Of a stretch of DNA of 64,000 nucleotides, positions 37,180 through 46,900 are shown piece by piece. Position numbers and translations under genes: made by a program. The stretch is from assembly GCF_000820145.1 (NCBI RefSeq), contig NZ_CDBW01000016.1:186001-250000 (forward strand), read 5' to 3'. Positions within the stretch are counted from its first letter, which is position 1; each line of letters starts with the position of its first letter. Below the pieces are notes generated by a model that worked only from the letters and a program-made list of their open reading frames with translations, was not told where the DNA came from and searched no databases. The stretch comes from Aeromonas sobria (lineage in GTDB: Bacteria; Pseudomonadota; Gammaproteobacteria; Enterobacterales; Aeromonadaceae).

Positions 37180-37473
37180 CGGGAACCTGGCTCCTTGATG
37201 CATATATTGCATGCTTTACCATAGGTCAGAGCCCAGGGGTGGTAAACCGATTTATAGCGGCTGCGGGATTGGGTTTTCTGATTGGTCTGATGGTGCTCGC
37301 AGGGGGATGAGACAGCCTGAACATATTTGGATGAACTCTGCTTACAAAGGTCTTTGTAGCTACAGCTACCCGCAACCGGTATTGAAAGGCTGAGATGTCC
37401 ATGATGGTAGGCCTAGAACTGATGTGTTATGCCAAGATTAGCCTTTCAACAGGTCATTGATAGATAGCCATGA
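37180..37473. other. Intergenic region, no gene seen
   Basis: About 290 bp between the cyclase start and the mscK terminator. It contains the inverted repeat ACAAAG/CTTTGT (near 37343-37356). Short frames have no ribosome-binding sites. It must hold the diguanylate cyclase promoter. Confidence 0.4.
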
Positions 37474-37504
37474 AAAAGCCGCTCACCTTGGGTGAGCGGC
37501 TTTT
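37474..37504 (-). terminator. Bidirectional terminator after mscK
   Basis: AAAAGCCGCTCACC (37474-37487) pairs with GGTGAGCGGCTTTT (37491-37504), loop TTG. On the minus strand the stem is followed by a T-run, ending mscK. Confidence 0.93.
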
Positions 37505-37530
37505 GTCATCAAGTCATTGCAGCTGGGCTA

Positions 37531-40500
37531 TCAGGCTGGCTGCTTGCCATCTTCAGTCGGAGGCGGCAGGGCGGTGGAGCTGGACTCCACCTTCTGCTCT
37601 TCTCCCTGCATGTTCTTGATATAGACATCCATCTGGTTGAAGGCGATCTCGATGCCATTCTCGCGGAACAGCTGATCGATCTTGCGGTTCAACTCGTCCA
37701 CTGCCGGGTTGCGATCCCCCAGTTCGCTCACGAAGAAGCGCAGCTCGTGATCCAGGGTGCTGGCGCCAAAGGTGAGGAAGTAGACGATAGGTGACGGGTC
37801 TTTCAGTACACGGCTGTTCTCATCCGCAGCCTGTTTGAGCAGGGTGCGGGTCAGCTCGAGATCCGAACCATAGGCCACACCGACTCGCACAATAACCCGG
37901 GTGACGGTATCACTGAGGGACCAGTTGATCAGTCGTTCGGTCATCAACTGCTGGTTGGGGATGATCACCTCTTTGCGGTCGAAGTCGGTCAGGGTGGTGG
38001 CGCGGATACGGATCTTGGAGACGGTACCGGAGAAGGAGCCGATAGTGACGGTGTCACCGATCCGTACCGGACGTTCAAACAGGATGATGATGCCGGAGAC
38101 GAAGTTGGAGAGGATCTCCTTCATACCGAAACCGATACCGACCGACAGACCACCCGCGACCCACTGCAGCTTGTCCCACTGCACGCCCATCATGGAGAGG
38201 GCGGTCAGGGTGCCCACCCCAATCAGCAGGTAGTTGAGCATAGTAGTGAAGGCGTAGGCTGTACCCTGGGCCAGGCGCAACCGTGAAAGCACCAGTACTT
38301 CCAGCAGACCCGGCAGGTTGCGGGCCAGTGACCAGGCACCACCGAGCATGAGGAAGCCGATCAGCACATCACTGAGGCTAACCGGGAAGAGGATGGCATT
38401 GGCGCCGGTTCCTTCGCTCTTGTGCCACAACACCATGCTATCGAGGTAAGAGAATACCGCCACCAGATCAGACCAGAGCCAGTAGAAGGCCACGCCGAAG
38501 ATCACCAGCAGCACGGTACGGGTCAGGCGCAGGGATTGCTGGCTGACATCCTCCAGATCCATCGGCTGTTCTTCAATGGATTCGCCACCTTCTGCATCTT
38601 CCTGAGACTTGTGATCACGTTTGGCGACTGCACGGCGATAAGCCAGGCGACGGGCCGCCAGCTCCAGACCTCGCAGGGCGGTACGGTAGATCAAACCCCA
38701 GGTAATCAGCAGGTAGAAGGATTCGATCAGGCGACCGGTCAGCTTCAGTGCTGTGTAGTAGTAACCAAGCACCGCCAACACGATGAGTGCCACTGGTGCC
38801 AGTGCCAGCGCGATCGCGATGATCGACTTCTGCATGCTCGCCTCGCCCTTGATGCGGGCGCGGGAGATGGGGAACACCAGATAGGCGGCCAGTCCAAGCA
38901 AGGAGAGGGTCATAGCCTGGCCAATCACGTCGTTGCCAAGGGTCGAGGGTTCAACCACCGCCTTGGTCGCGAGCATGATCAGCGGCAGCAGTGGCAGCCA
39001 GAGGTAGCGCATGCTGGTGTGTGTGGCCTGCAACTCCGCCTTCGGGATCCGGAAGTGGGATTCGGCGATGCCGCCCGGACGCATCACGGCCAGATAGACA
39101 CTGAATACCAGATAACCGAGGGCGAGGTTGAGGGTGATCTGGAACGTCAGTTTCGGGCTGAGCAGACCGCAGTAGGTGACTAACAGGCCGCCAGCCAGAA
39201 TGAACAGGCTGCCCGGCAGGCGATGCAACAGGGTGAACAGCAGCGCCTTGGGGGTGTGCCACTGGCTGTCTTGACGGAAACGACCCAGATCTTTGGTGAT
39301 CCGCTTCTGCTGTTCGATAAGGATGGGGCGCTTCCACATCAGTACGCCCCCGATCAGCAACAGCGGGAAGGCCAGTGCGGAGACCGCCAGCAGCTGTGCG
39401 CGCCAGTGCTTCCAGTCGGGCTTGAGCACCCAGTCAGAGGCTTGTTTGTAAGCCTGGGTGGGCCAGTTGATAAGCCACTTGCTGTCGATAGGCTTGTTGC
39501 TGCTTACCCAGAAGATGTGCTGCTGCAGGGTAAACTCGATAGCGTCGTGGGTACGGGCCAGCTGCTGCTGGGTCAGCTGCAGGCTGATGGCGTTGGTGAG
39601 CTGGCTGTCGAGTTGGCGGTTAAGCTGGTCCAGCAGGTTGATACGGGTATCGAGCAGCTTGGCAAGGCTGGCCTTGTCCTCATCGCTGACCGGATCCTTG
39701 CTGCCGGCAATCAGGTTGTCCAGATAGAGGTTCTTCTGGAACAGTTGGTCACGCTGCTGACTCAATTCAAACTGCGCCAGATGCAGATCGGCGATCTGCT
39801 CTTCCAGATTCTTGACGGCGATTGCGGGGGCCGCCTCCAGTTGCTGGTAGAGCTGATAGAGGATACGAGAGAGCAGCAGATTGCCTTTGAGCATCTGCAC
39901 CTGTTCATTGAGGTTGCGCTCGGTCTGGATGCCGCGTTCTAACCAGGTCTTGGCTTGCAGGTTTTTTTGTACCAGCGAGTTGAGGTTGCTGGTGGCGTTG
40001 ACTAACTGCTGACTCAGCTGGTGGTTGAGTTCCTGCTCTTTTTGCACCAGTGGGTTATCTTCGCTGGCGACCAGTTCACCGGTCTGTTCGGCCGTTTTTT
40101 CGGTGTCGCCAAGGCGCTTGGCACTGCTCTGCTCCTGCAGCAGTTGCAGCTTCTGCTCTTCGCTGGCGAGGCGGGCACTTTGATAGTCGCGCTGTTTGAC
40201 CGCCAGATCCTGCATGCTGGTACGGTTATCCAAATCCTTTTGCAGGAGCGCCAGTTGCAGATCCAGCCGTGCGGATTCGGCGTTCAGCTTCATCTTCTCG
40301 GCACTGCTGACAGTTTCGCCTGCATTGAGACGGCTACGGATCTCCTGGCTGCGCTGGTAGGCGCGGCTCATGCTGGTCTGGGCACGCTCCGGCAGGGTCT
40401 GCAGAGTGGTCAGCTGACTGCCAATGGCGCCGAGCGCCTCCTGGGCTTCCTGCATATTGGCCAGTACTTCCGGCTGGCGGCTATCGAGCTCCGCCAGACT

Positions 40501-40860
40501 CATGCTGGCGTATTCGCTCTTGATCTGCTCGACGCTCTTGCCCTTGGTCAGGGCATCGATCTTGGCACTGATCTCGTTGAGCTCGGTGGGCAAGCTGCGG
40601 ATGCGCTGGGCCTGGGTTTTAGCTTTGGCCTCTTCCTTGTCGATGCTGTCGAGCAGGGCGAGGGTTGCGGTCAGCAACTTCTGATCCTCTTGCTGGCTGA
40701 CCGTCGGCGTTTCTGTTTTCGCCAGACTGTCCAGCGTGCGCTGAACTGTGGCTCGAGAGGGCACATCTTGCGCCATGGCGAGCGGGGTGCAGAGACTGGA
40801 GATTAGACAGAGCAGCGGCAATAGGGTGGCTGAGACTCTTTTGAGGCGTATTGAGGGCAT
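37531..40860 (-). CDS. mscK: Potassium-dependent mechanosensitive channel MscK (KefA)
   Basis: 1109 aa, close to the 1120 aa of E. coli MscK. Residues 1-30 are a signal peptide. A long periplasmic coiled-coil region (to about 460) is rich in Gln, Leu, Glu and Lys. Eleven or so membrane spans follow, then the MscS-like pore and cytoplasmic domain: LQWVAGGLSVGIGFGMKEI, the family stretch ILFERPVRIGDTVTIGSFSG and IRATTLTDFDRKEVIIPN. It opens under osmotic downshock. The short acidic C-terminal tail is not conserved. Alternative: the paralogue MscM, but the C-terminal match favours MscK. Confidence 0.94.
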   Translation of the reverse strand: MPSIRLKRVSATLLPLLCLISSLCTPLAMAQDVPSRATVQRTLDSLAKTETPTVSQQEDQKLLTATLALLDSIDKEEAKAKTQAQRIRSLPTELNEISAKIDALTKGKSVEQIKSEYASMSLAELDSRQPEVLANMQEAQEALGAIGSQLTTLQTLPERAQTSMSRAYQRSQEIRSRLNAGETVSSAEKMKLNAESARLDLQLALLQKDLDNRTSMQDLAVKQRDYQSARLASEEQKLQLLQEQSSAKRLGDTEKTAEQTGELVASEDNPLVQKEQELNHQLSQQLVNATSNLNSLVQKNLQAKTWLERGIQTERNLNEQVQMLKGNLLLSRILYQLYQQLEAAPAIAVKNLEEQIADLHLAQFELSQQRDQLFQKNLYLDNLIAGSKDPVSDEDKASLAKLLDTRINLLDQLNRQLDSQLTNAISLQLTQQQLARTHDAIEFTLQQHIFWVSSNKPIDSKWLINWPTQAYKQASDWVLKPDWKHWRAQLLAVSALAFPLLLIGGVLMWKRPILIEQQKRITKDLGRFRQDSQWHTPKALLFTLLHRLPGSLFILAGGLLVTYCGLLSPKLTFQITLNLALGYLVFSVYLAVMRPGGIAESHFRIPKAELQATHTSMRYLWLPLLPLIMLATKAVVEPSTLGNDVIGQAMTLSLLGLAAYLVFPISRARIKGEASMQKSIIAIALALAPVALIVLAVLGYYYTALKLTGRLIESFYLLITWGLIYRTALRGLELAARRLAYRRAVAKRDHKSQEDAEGGESIEEQPMDLEDVSQQSLRLTRTVLLVIFGVAFYWLWSDLVAVFSYLDSMVLWHKSEGTGANAILFPVSLSDVLIGFLMLGGAWSLARNLPGLLEVLVLSRLRLAQGTAYAFTTMLNYLLIGVGTLTALSMMGVQWDKLQWVAGGLSVGIGFGMKEILSNFVSGIIILFERPVRIGDTVTIGSFSGTVSKIRIRATTLTDFDRKEVIIPNQQLMTERLINWSLSDTVTRVIVRVGVAYGSDLELTRTLLKQAADENSRVLKDPSPIVYFLTFGASTLDHELRFFVSELGDRNPAVDELNRKIDQLFRENGIEIAFNQMDVYIKNMQGEEQKVESSSTALPPPTEDGKQPA

Positions 40861-40966
40861 ATAACTTCCGGGTTATTACACGGGGCGCGGGAAACTTCCC
40901 ACATAGATTAAATTGGCGTGGATTCTAACACCGGGCTTGTCAGGTAAGCAGGGGGGAGGGATAAAA

Positions 40967-40992
40967 AAAACGGCGCCTGAAGGCGCCGTTTT
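40967..40992 (-). terminator. Terminator of pykF
   Basis: AAAACGGCGCC (40967-40977) pairs with GGCGCCGTTTT (40982-40992), loop TGAA; eight A residues on the plus strand give the T-run on the minus strand. It lies 19 bp after the pykF stop. Confidence 0.93.
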
Positions 40993-41010
40993 CACGTTGT
41001 TCAGCTCTGA

Positions 41011-42423
41011 TTAAAGAACGTGAACAGAAGCGGTGTTGGTAGTGCCGCTCGGTACCAGTGCACCGGAGACCATAACAACTACGTCACCCTTCAGGCCCAT
41101 ACCGCTTTGCAGCGCAGCTTCTTTACCGATGCGATAGAAATCGTCGGTAGAAGCGATGCTGTCAACAACATGAGCAACCACACCCTTGGTCAGAACCAGC
41201 TGGGCAGCAGTTTTCTTGTTGGTGGTGATGGCCAGGATCCAGGCTTGCGGGAAGTACTTGCGAATGGCTTTGGCAGATTTTCCGCCTTCGGTAGCAACCA
41301 CGATCAGCGGGGCGTCCAGCTTCTCGGAGGTCTCTACGGCACCTTTACAAACGGCTTCGGTGATGCGCAGCTTGTTGCTGTCATTGGCAGCAGACAGGTT
41401 GGATTGCATCACGGCATCGGTACGCTCGCAGATGGTGGCCATGATGGTCACGGCTTCCAGCGGGTACTTACCCTTGGCAGATTCACCGGACAGCATCACT
41501 GCGTCGGTACCATCCAGCACGGCGTTAGCCACGTCGCCAGCTTCGGCGCGGGTCGGACGCGGGTTCTTGATCATGGAATCCAGCATCTGGGTGGCAGTGA
41601 TAACCACTTTACGTGCCTTGTTGCACTTGGTGATGATCATCTTCTGGGCGAAGATAACTTCTTCAACCGGAATTTCTACACCCATGTCGCCACGAGCAAC
41701 CATGATGCCGTCGGAGACAGCCAGGATCTCGTCGAAGTTGTCCAGGCCTTCCTGGTTTTCGATTTTGGAGATGATCTGGATGTTCTCGCCACCGTGGGCT
41801 TTCAGGTGCTCACGGATTTCCAGTACGTCTTCTTTCTTACGGATGAAGGAAGCTGCAACGAAATCAACGCCTTGCTCGCAACCGAAGATCAGGTCGCGCT
41901 TGTCTTTCTCGGCCAGGGCCGGCAGCTTGATGGAGACGCCCGGCAGGTTAACGCCTTTGTTCTCGCCCAGATCACCGTTGTTCAGCACTTTACAGATAAC
42001 TTCGCGCTCGGTGATTTCGATAACGTCCAGACCGATCAGGCCGTCATCAACCAGGATGCGGTTGCCGACGCGCAGGTCGTTGGCGAAACCGGCATAGGTC
42101 ACAGCTACTTTGTCTTTGTTACCAACCACAGTCTGGTCGGTGGTGAAGGTGAAAGTCTGGCCAGCGACCAGCGCGACGTCATTGCCGCCTTCCAGCTTGA
42201 TGGTACGGATTTCCGGACCTTTGGTGTCCAGCAGGATAGCTGCGTGGGTGCCGGTTTCGGCCATCACTGCGCGCAGGTTGCTGATACGACCGCCGTGTTC
42301 GGCGTAGTCACCGTGGGAGAAGTTCAGGCGCATGACGTTCATGCCGGCATCCAGCATTTTGGCCAGCATTTCTTTGGATTCGGTCTTAGGACCGATGGTG
42401 CAGACGATTTTGGTCTTTTTCAT
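41011..42423 (-). CDS. pykF: Pyruvate kinase I
   Basis: 470-aa type I pyruvate kinase converting phosphoenolpyruvate and ADP to pyruvate and ATP. The sequence matches E. coli PykF almost residue for residue: [16 protein letters not shown], the catalytic SKIENQEGL region, [12 protein letters not shown] and the C-terminal [20 protein letters not shown] chose ATG at 42423, the family start; ATG at 42435 would add four residues and leave only a very short leader after the likely -10 at 42458-42463. PykF competes with the PTS for phosphoenolpyruvate. Confidence 0.97.
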   Translation of the reverse strand: MKKTKIVCTIGPKTESKEMLAKMLDAGMNVMRLNFSHGDYAEHGGRISNLRAVMAETGTHAAILLDTKGPEIRTIKLEGGNDVALVAGQTFTFTTDQTVVGNKDKVAVTYAGFANDLRVGNRILVDDGLIGLDVIEITEREVICKVLNNGDLGENKGVNLPGVSIKLPALAEKDKRDLIFGCEQGVDFVAASFIRKKEDVLEIREHLKAHGGENIQIISKIENQEGLDNFDEILAVSDGIMVARGDMGVEIPVEEVIFAQKMIITKCNKARKVVITATQMLDSMIKNPRPTRAEAGDVANAVLDGTDAVMLSGESAKGKYPLEAVTIMATICERTDAVMQSNLSAANDSNKLRITEAVCKGAVETSEKLDAPLIVVATEGGKSAKAIRKYFPQAWILAITTNKKTAAQLVLTKGVVAHVVDSIASTDDFYRIGKEAALQSGMGLKGDVVVMVSGALVPSGTTNTASVHVL

Positions 42424-42457
42424 GTCAATCTTCATGGTTAAGGAATTTCCGCCGAGC

Positions 42458-42543
42458 AATATACACCAGTTTTTGGAATCTTTTTATGATCCAGAAACAA
42501 CGTTTTGACCAGATAACGTTTTCTTTTAAGGGATAACGTTTTC
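42458..42543 (-). promoter_or_regulatory. pykF promoter with three AACGTTTT repeats (candidate Cra sites)
   Basis: GATAACGTTTTC is present exactly at 42512-42523 and 42532-42543 (20 bp apart), and a third AACGTTTT is at 42499-42506. AACGTTT is the core of the Cra (FruR) operator TGAAACGTTTCA, and Cra represses pykF in enterobacteria. A -10-like TATATT is at 42458-42463 on the minus strand. The rest of the gap from 42544 to 42731 shows no other clear element. Confidence 0.6.
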
Positions 42544-42731
42544 CTATCGGTCACTATTTAGGATATACGGCCACTGATCCGGACTGACGGGACACGAATG
42601 TTACCACCTGTGGTGGTTTGGCCCGGTTGAGGTTCAGATGTTGTAAAATGACCACCCGCCCACTGTCACCGTCTTGTCACCAGCTTGCGCAAAAATGTTA
42701 GTTCATTGGCGTGCAGGTGAAGGAGGTCGGG

Positions 42732-42974
42732 ATGAAAAACAGCCATGAAACCGGATTGGCCCTGCTGTTGCTGGGCACCGCCCTGCTGCTGGTTCAGGTA
42801 CTGCCAGCCCGCTGCTGGCCTGACAACCCTCGTTTGCTGGCGATCTTCGCCCATCCGGTGAAAGGGGAGGCTGCCGCCGAGGGGCTGGCGTGGCGCGAAT
42901 GGCAGGATCATGGCGCCGCGACCCGGATGGCGCTTCGCGCTTCCCGACCGCAGCTGGACGCGCCGCAGCCTTGA
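42732..42974 (+). CDS. Small predicted membrane protein of unknown function
   Basis: 80 aa, starting MKNSHETGLALLLLGTALLLVQVLPARCW. There is one hydrophobic segment at about residues 8-25 and a basic, Ala- and Arg-rich tail. The ribosome-binding site AGGAGG with a 5-base spacer is the best match in this part of the window, which argues that it is translated. I recognise no family. A minus-strand frame on the same bases (42666-42911) has no such support. It is followed after 37 bp by a perfect palindrome (43012-43030). Confidence 0.6.
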   Translation: MKNSHETGLALLLLGTALLLVQVLPARCWPDNPRLLAIFAHPVKGEAAAEGLAWREWQDHGAATRMALRASRPQLDAPQP

Positions 42975-43011
42975 TAGCTATTGCCGCTTCCCGGTCGTGA
43001 AGGGGTGAAAT

Positions 43012-43030
43012 TATCAACCATTGGTTGATA
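43012..43030. promoter_or_regulatory. Perfect 19-bp palindrome, operator-like
   Basis: TATCAACCATTGGTTGATA is a perfect 9+1+9 palindrome, 110 bp upstream of ygiD. It has the form of a homodimeric repressor operator. There is no T-run. A second inverted repeat, GGTATC/GATACC, is near 43108-43125. Confidence 0.6.
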
Positions 43031-43141
43031 GTGCTTATCTATCTTGCTGGATTGTTCACCTTAAGTGGCAGGGTGATAATCGATTCCAACAGCGATATCC
43101 CCTCCGGTATCGCCCCCTGATACCTTGTTGGAGCTCGCTTT

Positions 43142-43906
43142 ATGTCTCTCGCCCCCGTCTGGTTTATCTCTCACGGCGCACCAGATCTGGTGCTGCGTGA
43201 GCAACCCGCCACCCGTTTTCTGCGTACCCTGCGTTTGGGTGAGCTCAAGGGGCTGGTGGTCATCTCCGCCCACTGGTTCAGCCGCGAGTTGCAGATCAAC
43301 ATCGAGCCCAAACCGGCGCTGATGTACGACTTCTACGGCTTTCCCGAGCCCCTCTACCGGATGCGCTGGCCTGCCAGCAGCCCGGCGTGGTTGCAGCAGG
43401 GGGTGAGCGACCAACTGGCGCTGGCCGGACTGACCGCCACCCCGGTGCGGCGCGAGCTGGATCACGGGGTCTGGTCGCCGCTCTCTCTGATCGATCCCGC
43501 CAGCGAGATCCCGTTGGTGCAGATCTCCATCCCCGCCAGTTTCACTCCGGCCCAGTTGTGGCAGCTGGGGGAGGTGCTGGGGGCGCTGCGCAGTCAGGGG
43601 ATTGGCATCCTCGCCTCTGGCGCCATCACCCACAACCTGCGGGCGTTGGGGCCGGAAGGTTCGCCGGTGCCAGAGTGGGCCAGCCAGTTTGTCGGCTGGC
43701 TGGAGCAGAAGATGGCCGAGGAGGATCAACTGGCGCTGCTCGACTATCGCCAGCGGGCCCCCGGGGCGGTGGAGTCTCATCCCCACGACGACCACCTGCG
43801 CCCGCTCTTTGTGGCGCTGGGGGCGGCTGATGGCGTGGCGCCAACCCGGCTGCACCAGAGCTGGGATGGCGGCAGCCTCTATATGGGCGCCTACCGCTTC
43901 GGCTGA
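43142..43906 (+). CDS. ygiD: DODA-type extradiol dioxygenase family protein YgiD
   Basis: 254 aa, typical length for the family. Non-heme metal ligands are in place: His11 (SHGAP), His44 (SAHWFS) and the later RELDHGVWSPL and HPHDDH segments. E. coli YgiD opens the ring of L-DOPA at the 4,5 position in vitro; the physiological substrate is unknown. The gene is probably monocistronic, ending in a 15-bp stem terminator. Confidence 0.92.
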   Translation: MSLAPVWFISHGAPDLVLREQPATRFLRTLRLGELKGLVVISAHWFSRELQINIEPKPALMYDFYGFPEPLYRMRWPASSPAWLQQGVSDQLALAGLTATPVRRELDHGVWSPLSLIDPASEIPLVQISIPASFTPAQLWQLGEVLGALRSQGIGILASGAITHNLRALGPEGSPVPEWASQFVGWLEQKMAEEDQLALLDYRQRAPGAVESHPHDDHLRPLFVALGAADGVAPTRLHQSWDGGSLYMGAYRFG

Positions 43907-43914
43907 TAGCCTCT

Positions 43915-43948
43915 CAACAAGACCCCGCCAATTGGCGGGGTCTTGTTG
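43915..43948. terminator. Bidirectional terminator between ygiD and sbcC
   Basis: Perfect 15-bp stem CAACAAGACCCCGCC (43915-43929) with GGCGGGGTCTTGTTG (43934-43948), loop AATT. It lies between convergent genes. Confidence 0.88.
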
Positions 43949-43978
43949 TTTATGGCGTGGGGATTGAGTCGATGGAAC

Positions 43979-46900
43979 TCAGGGGACCCGCACCTGGCTT
44001 TCGCCGCCGCCGAGGGCTTCGACTCGTATCTGCACGCCGATCCGCTCCACCAGAGTCTGGACGTGGGAGATGACCCCGATCTGGCGTCCGGCAGCCTGCA
44101 GGGAGTCGAGGCTGGAGAGCGCCAGATCCAGACTGTCCGGATCCAGGGTGCCGAATCCTTCGTCGATAAACAGCGACTCGACCTGGGTCTGGCGCGACGA
44201 GAGGCTGGAGAGGGCCAGCGCCAGCGCCAGCGACACCAGAAAACTCTCGCCGCCGGAGAGGGAGTCCACCGAGCGCACCTCGTCCCCCATGTCGAGATCC
44301 ACCACCTGCAGCGCCAGATCGGTGCCGGGCACCCGCTCCAGCCGGTAGCGCGGCGACAGCTCGGCGAGCTGGGCGTTGGCCTCCAGCAGCAGGCGCTCGA
44401 GGGTGAGGCTCTGGGCGAAGGTGCGGAACTTGGCGCCGTTGGCCTGCCCGATCAGATCGCATAGCTGCTGCCAGTGGTCGGCCACCGCCTGCTGGGCGGC
44501 CAACTCCTGTTGCAGGCTGCCTGCCTTGAGGGCGGCGGCTTCGGCTTGCGCCAGCTTGCTCTTGCACTCGAACAGCTGCTCTTCAAGGGCGCGGCAACGT
44601 GCATCGAGTGCCGCCAGCTGCTCGCTCAGTTCTGTATCTGGCAGGGCGGCCAGCTCGGGATGGTGCTCCCGATAGCGATCCCGCTTGCTCTCCTCCATCG
44701 CCAGCGCCCGTTGCCGCTCGGCAAGACGGGTACGCGCCTCGCCAAGGGCATCTTCCAGCCCTTGCAGGGCGGTGCGGCGTGCCTTGAGCTCATCAGGGCT
44801 GATGGCGAGCAGGCGGCGCAGATCGTACTCATTGATGCCAAGGGTGCTGGCATGGGCAGCCCAGCGCCCCAGCACCTCCCGCTTGCGGCGGCTGCTGGTC
44901 TGCTTTTCCTGCTCCACATGGGTGAGGCGGGTCTTGAGCTCGGTCTGCCGCTCCCGCACAACGCGGGCGCCGCTCTGCATCAGATCCAGTTCGCTGGCGA
45001 GCTGTTGCAGTCGCTGTTGCCAGCGGCTCTCGACCAGTGGGATCTCCTCGCCACCGAGACAACCGCTGCGGCTGGTGAGCAGCCCCTGCCGCTGCTGATC
45101 ATGCTCCTTGTAGTCCCGCTCGAGTTTGTGCAGCAGTTCGCGCTGGGTCTGCAGACGCGCCTCCTGTGCGCTCAGGGCCGGGGTGAGGCTGGCGATCTCG
45201 CTGGCCAGCCGCTCCCACTCGCTCTGACCGTGCAGCCAGGCTTCGCAGGTTCGCTGCCACTCGTGCCACTGCTGGCTGCCGAGCCATTGGCGCCACGGTT
45301 GGCCGCCCATCTGCTCGTCGAGGCGGTGGGCGCCTTGCTCAAGGCGTTGGCGCAGGGTCGTTTCCTGTTCGCCCATTGCCTTCACTTCCCCTTCCAGCGT
45401 GATGCGCTGGCGATCGGCCTCCTGCCACTGTTGGTCAAACTGCTGGTGCTGGGCCGCCAACTGGCTCAGTTGCTGACGCACCCCTTGCAACTGCTGTTGA
45501 CCGAGCTGGGCTTGACGCAGCTGCTGCTGGCTTTGGGCCAGCCCCTGCTCCAGCGCCTGGCCACGGCCGAGCAGGGTGCTCATCAGCTCGTTCCACTCTA
45601 TCGGACTTTGGCGCAGTGGCAGCGGATGACCCAGCAGGGTATCGCCCCCCAGCTGTTGCCAGCGTTGGGTCAGCTGCTCGGCGCGTGCCTCCAGTTCCGG
45701 CAGATGTTGTTGACGCACCGCCAGCTGGCGGGCCAGCTCCTGACGCTCGCTCTCGCACTGAATGTATTGATGGTTGAGCCGCTCCCACTCCAGCTCGAGG
45801 CTGCGGGCCCGCTCCGCCAGTTGGCCCAGAATGCCTGCTACTTGCGGCTGGCTCTGGCTGTAGGGATGCTCCTTGGCGCCGCACAGCGGGCAAGGTTCGT
45901 CATCGCTCAGGATGTGGCGATACTGCTCGAAGCTGGCGATGGCGCGGGACTGCTCCAGCGCGTGGCGCGCCTCGTCCCGCTGCAGGGCGAGCCGCTCGCG
46001 GGCTGGCGCCAGCTCTTCGCTGAGGGTGGCGAGTTTGCTGAGCGCCTGCTCCAGCTGGGCAATCTCCTGCTGCAGGCGACCGTGCTGCTCGCCGTGGTTG
46101 CGGCCATAATCGGCCAGCTCCAGCAGTTGGCGCAGTTGGCCCAGCTGCTCGGTCTGCTGTTGCCACTGCTCCTGTGCTGTGGCGAGGCGGCTCTCCCACT
46201 GCTGCTCCTGCAGCTCGTTTTGTTGCTGTTGCAGCCGCGCCTGCTCCTGTTGCCAGTAGTCGCGCTTCTGCTGGCCCTGTTCCAGCTGGCGCTGCAACTG
46301 TTGCAGGGCGCGCAGCTGGTGATCCCGCAGGGTGAGCAGCTGTTGCAGCTTGTCGGCATCCTTGGCCCAATCCTGCACGGCGGTGAGCAGGGGCTGCCAC
46401 TGGCGGGCCACCGGGGCCAGCCCCTTGTGCTCTTCGAGCCAGAGCCCCCACTTCTGGTGCTGCTGCTTGAGCAGTTCTACCTGTTTGCTCTGCTCGTGCC
46501 AGCCCTGCTCGAGGGTGAGCTGGACTTCCCGCTCCTGCGCCCCCTCCTGCTGGATCTTCTGCAACTGCTGCACTTTTTCCCGGATGCGGGTATCGAGCTC
46601 CTGTGCCCGTTTGAGTTCGGGTTGCAGGGCGCCCCACTCCCGCTCGGCGGCGATCTTCTCCGCCAGCAACTGTTGCTCGGTGAGGGCGCTCTGCTGGGTC
46701 TGCTCCTCGAGTTTGGCCAGCTCCGGCCCCAGTTCGGCGATCACCTTCTCCTGCTGCTGCACTTCCAGGGTGAGGCGGGCCAGCTCGTCGTGATCGGCGC
46801 GGGCCACCTGGGCCTGCTCGGCACGGGCAAACTCGTCGCGCTCGGAGGCGGCGGCGCCGTGAGCCTGCAGGGCGGCATCGAGTGCCGCCTGTCCCTCGGC

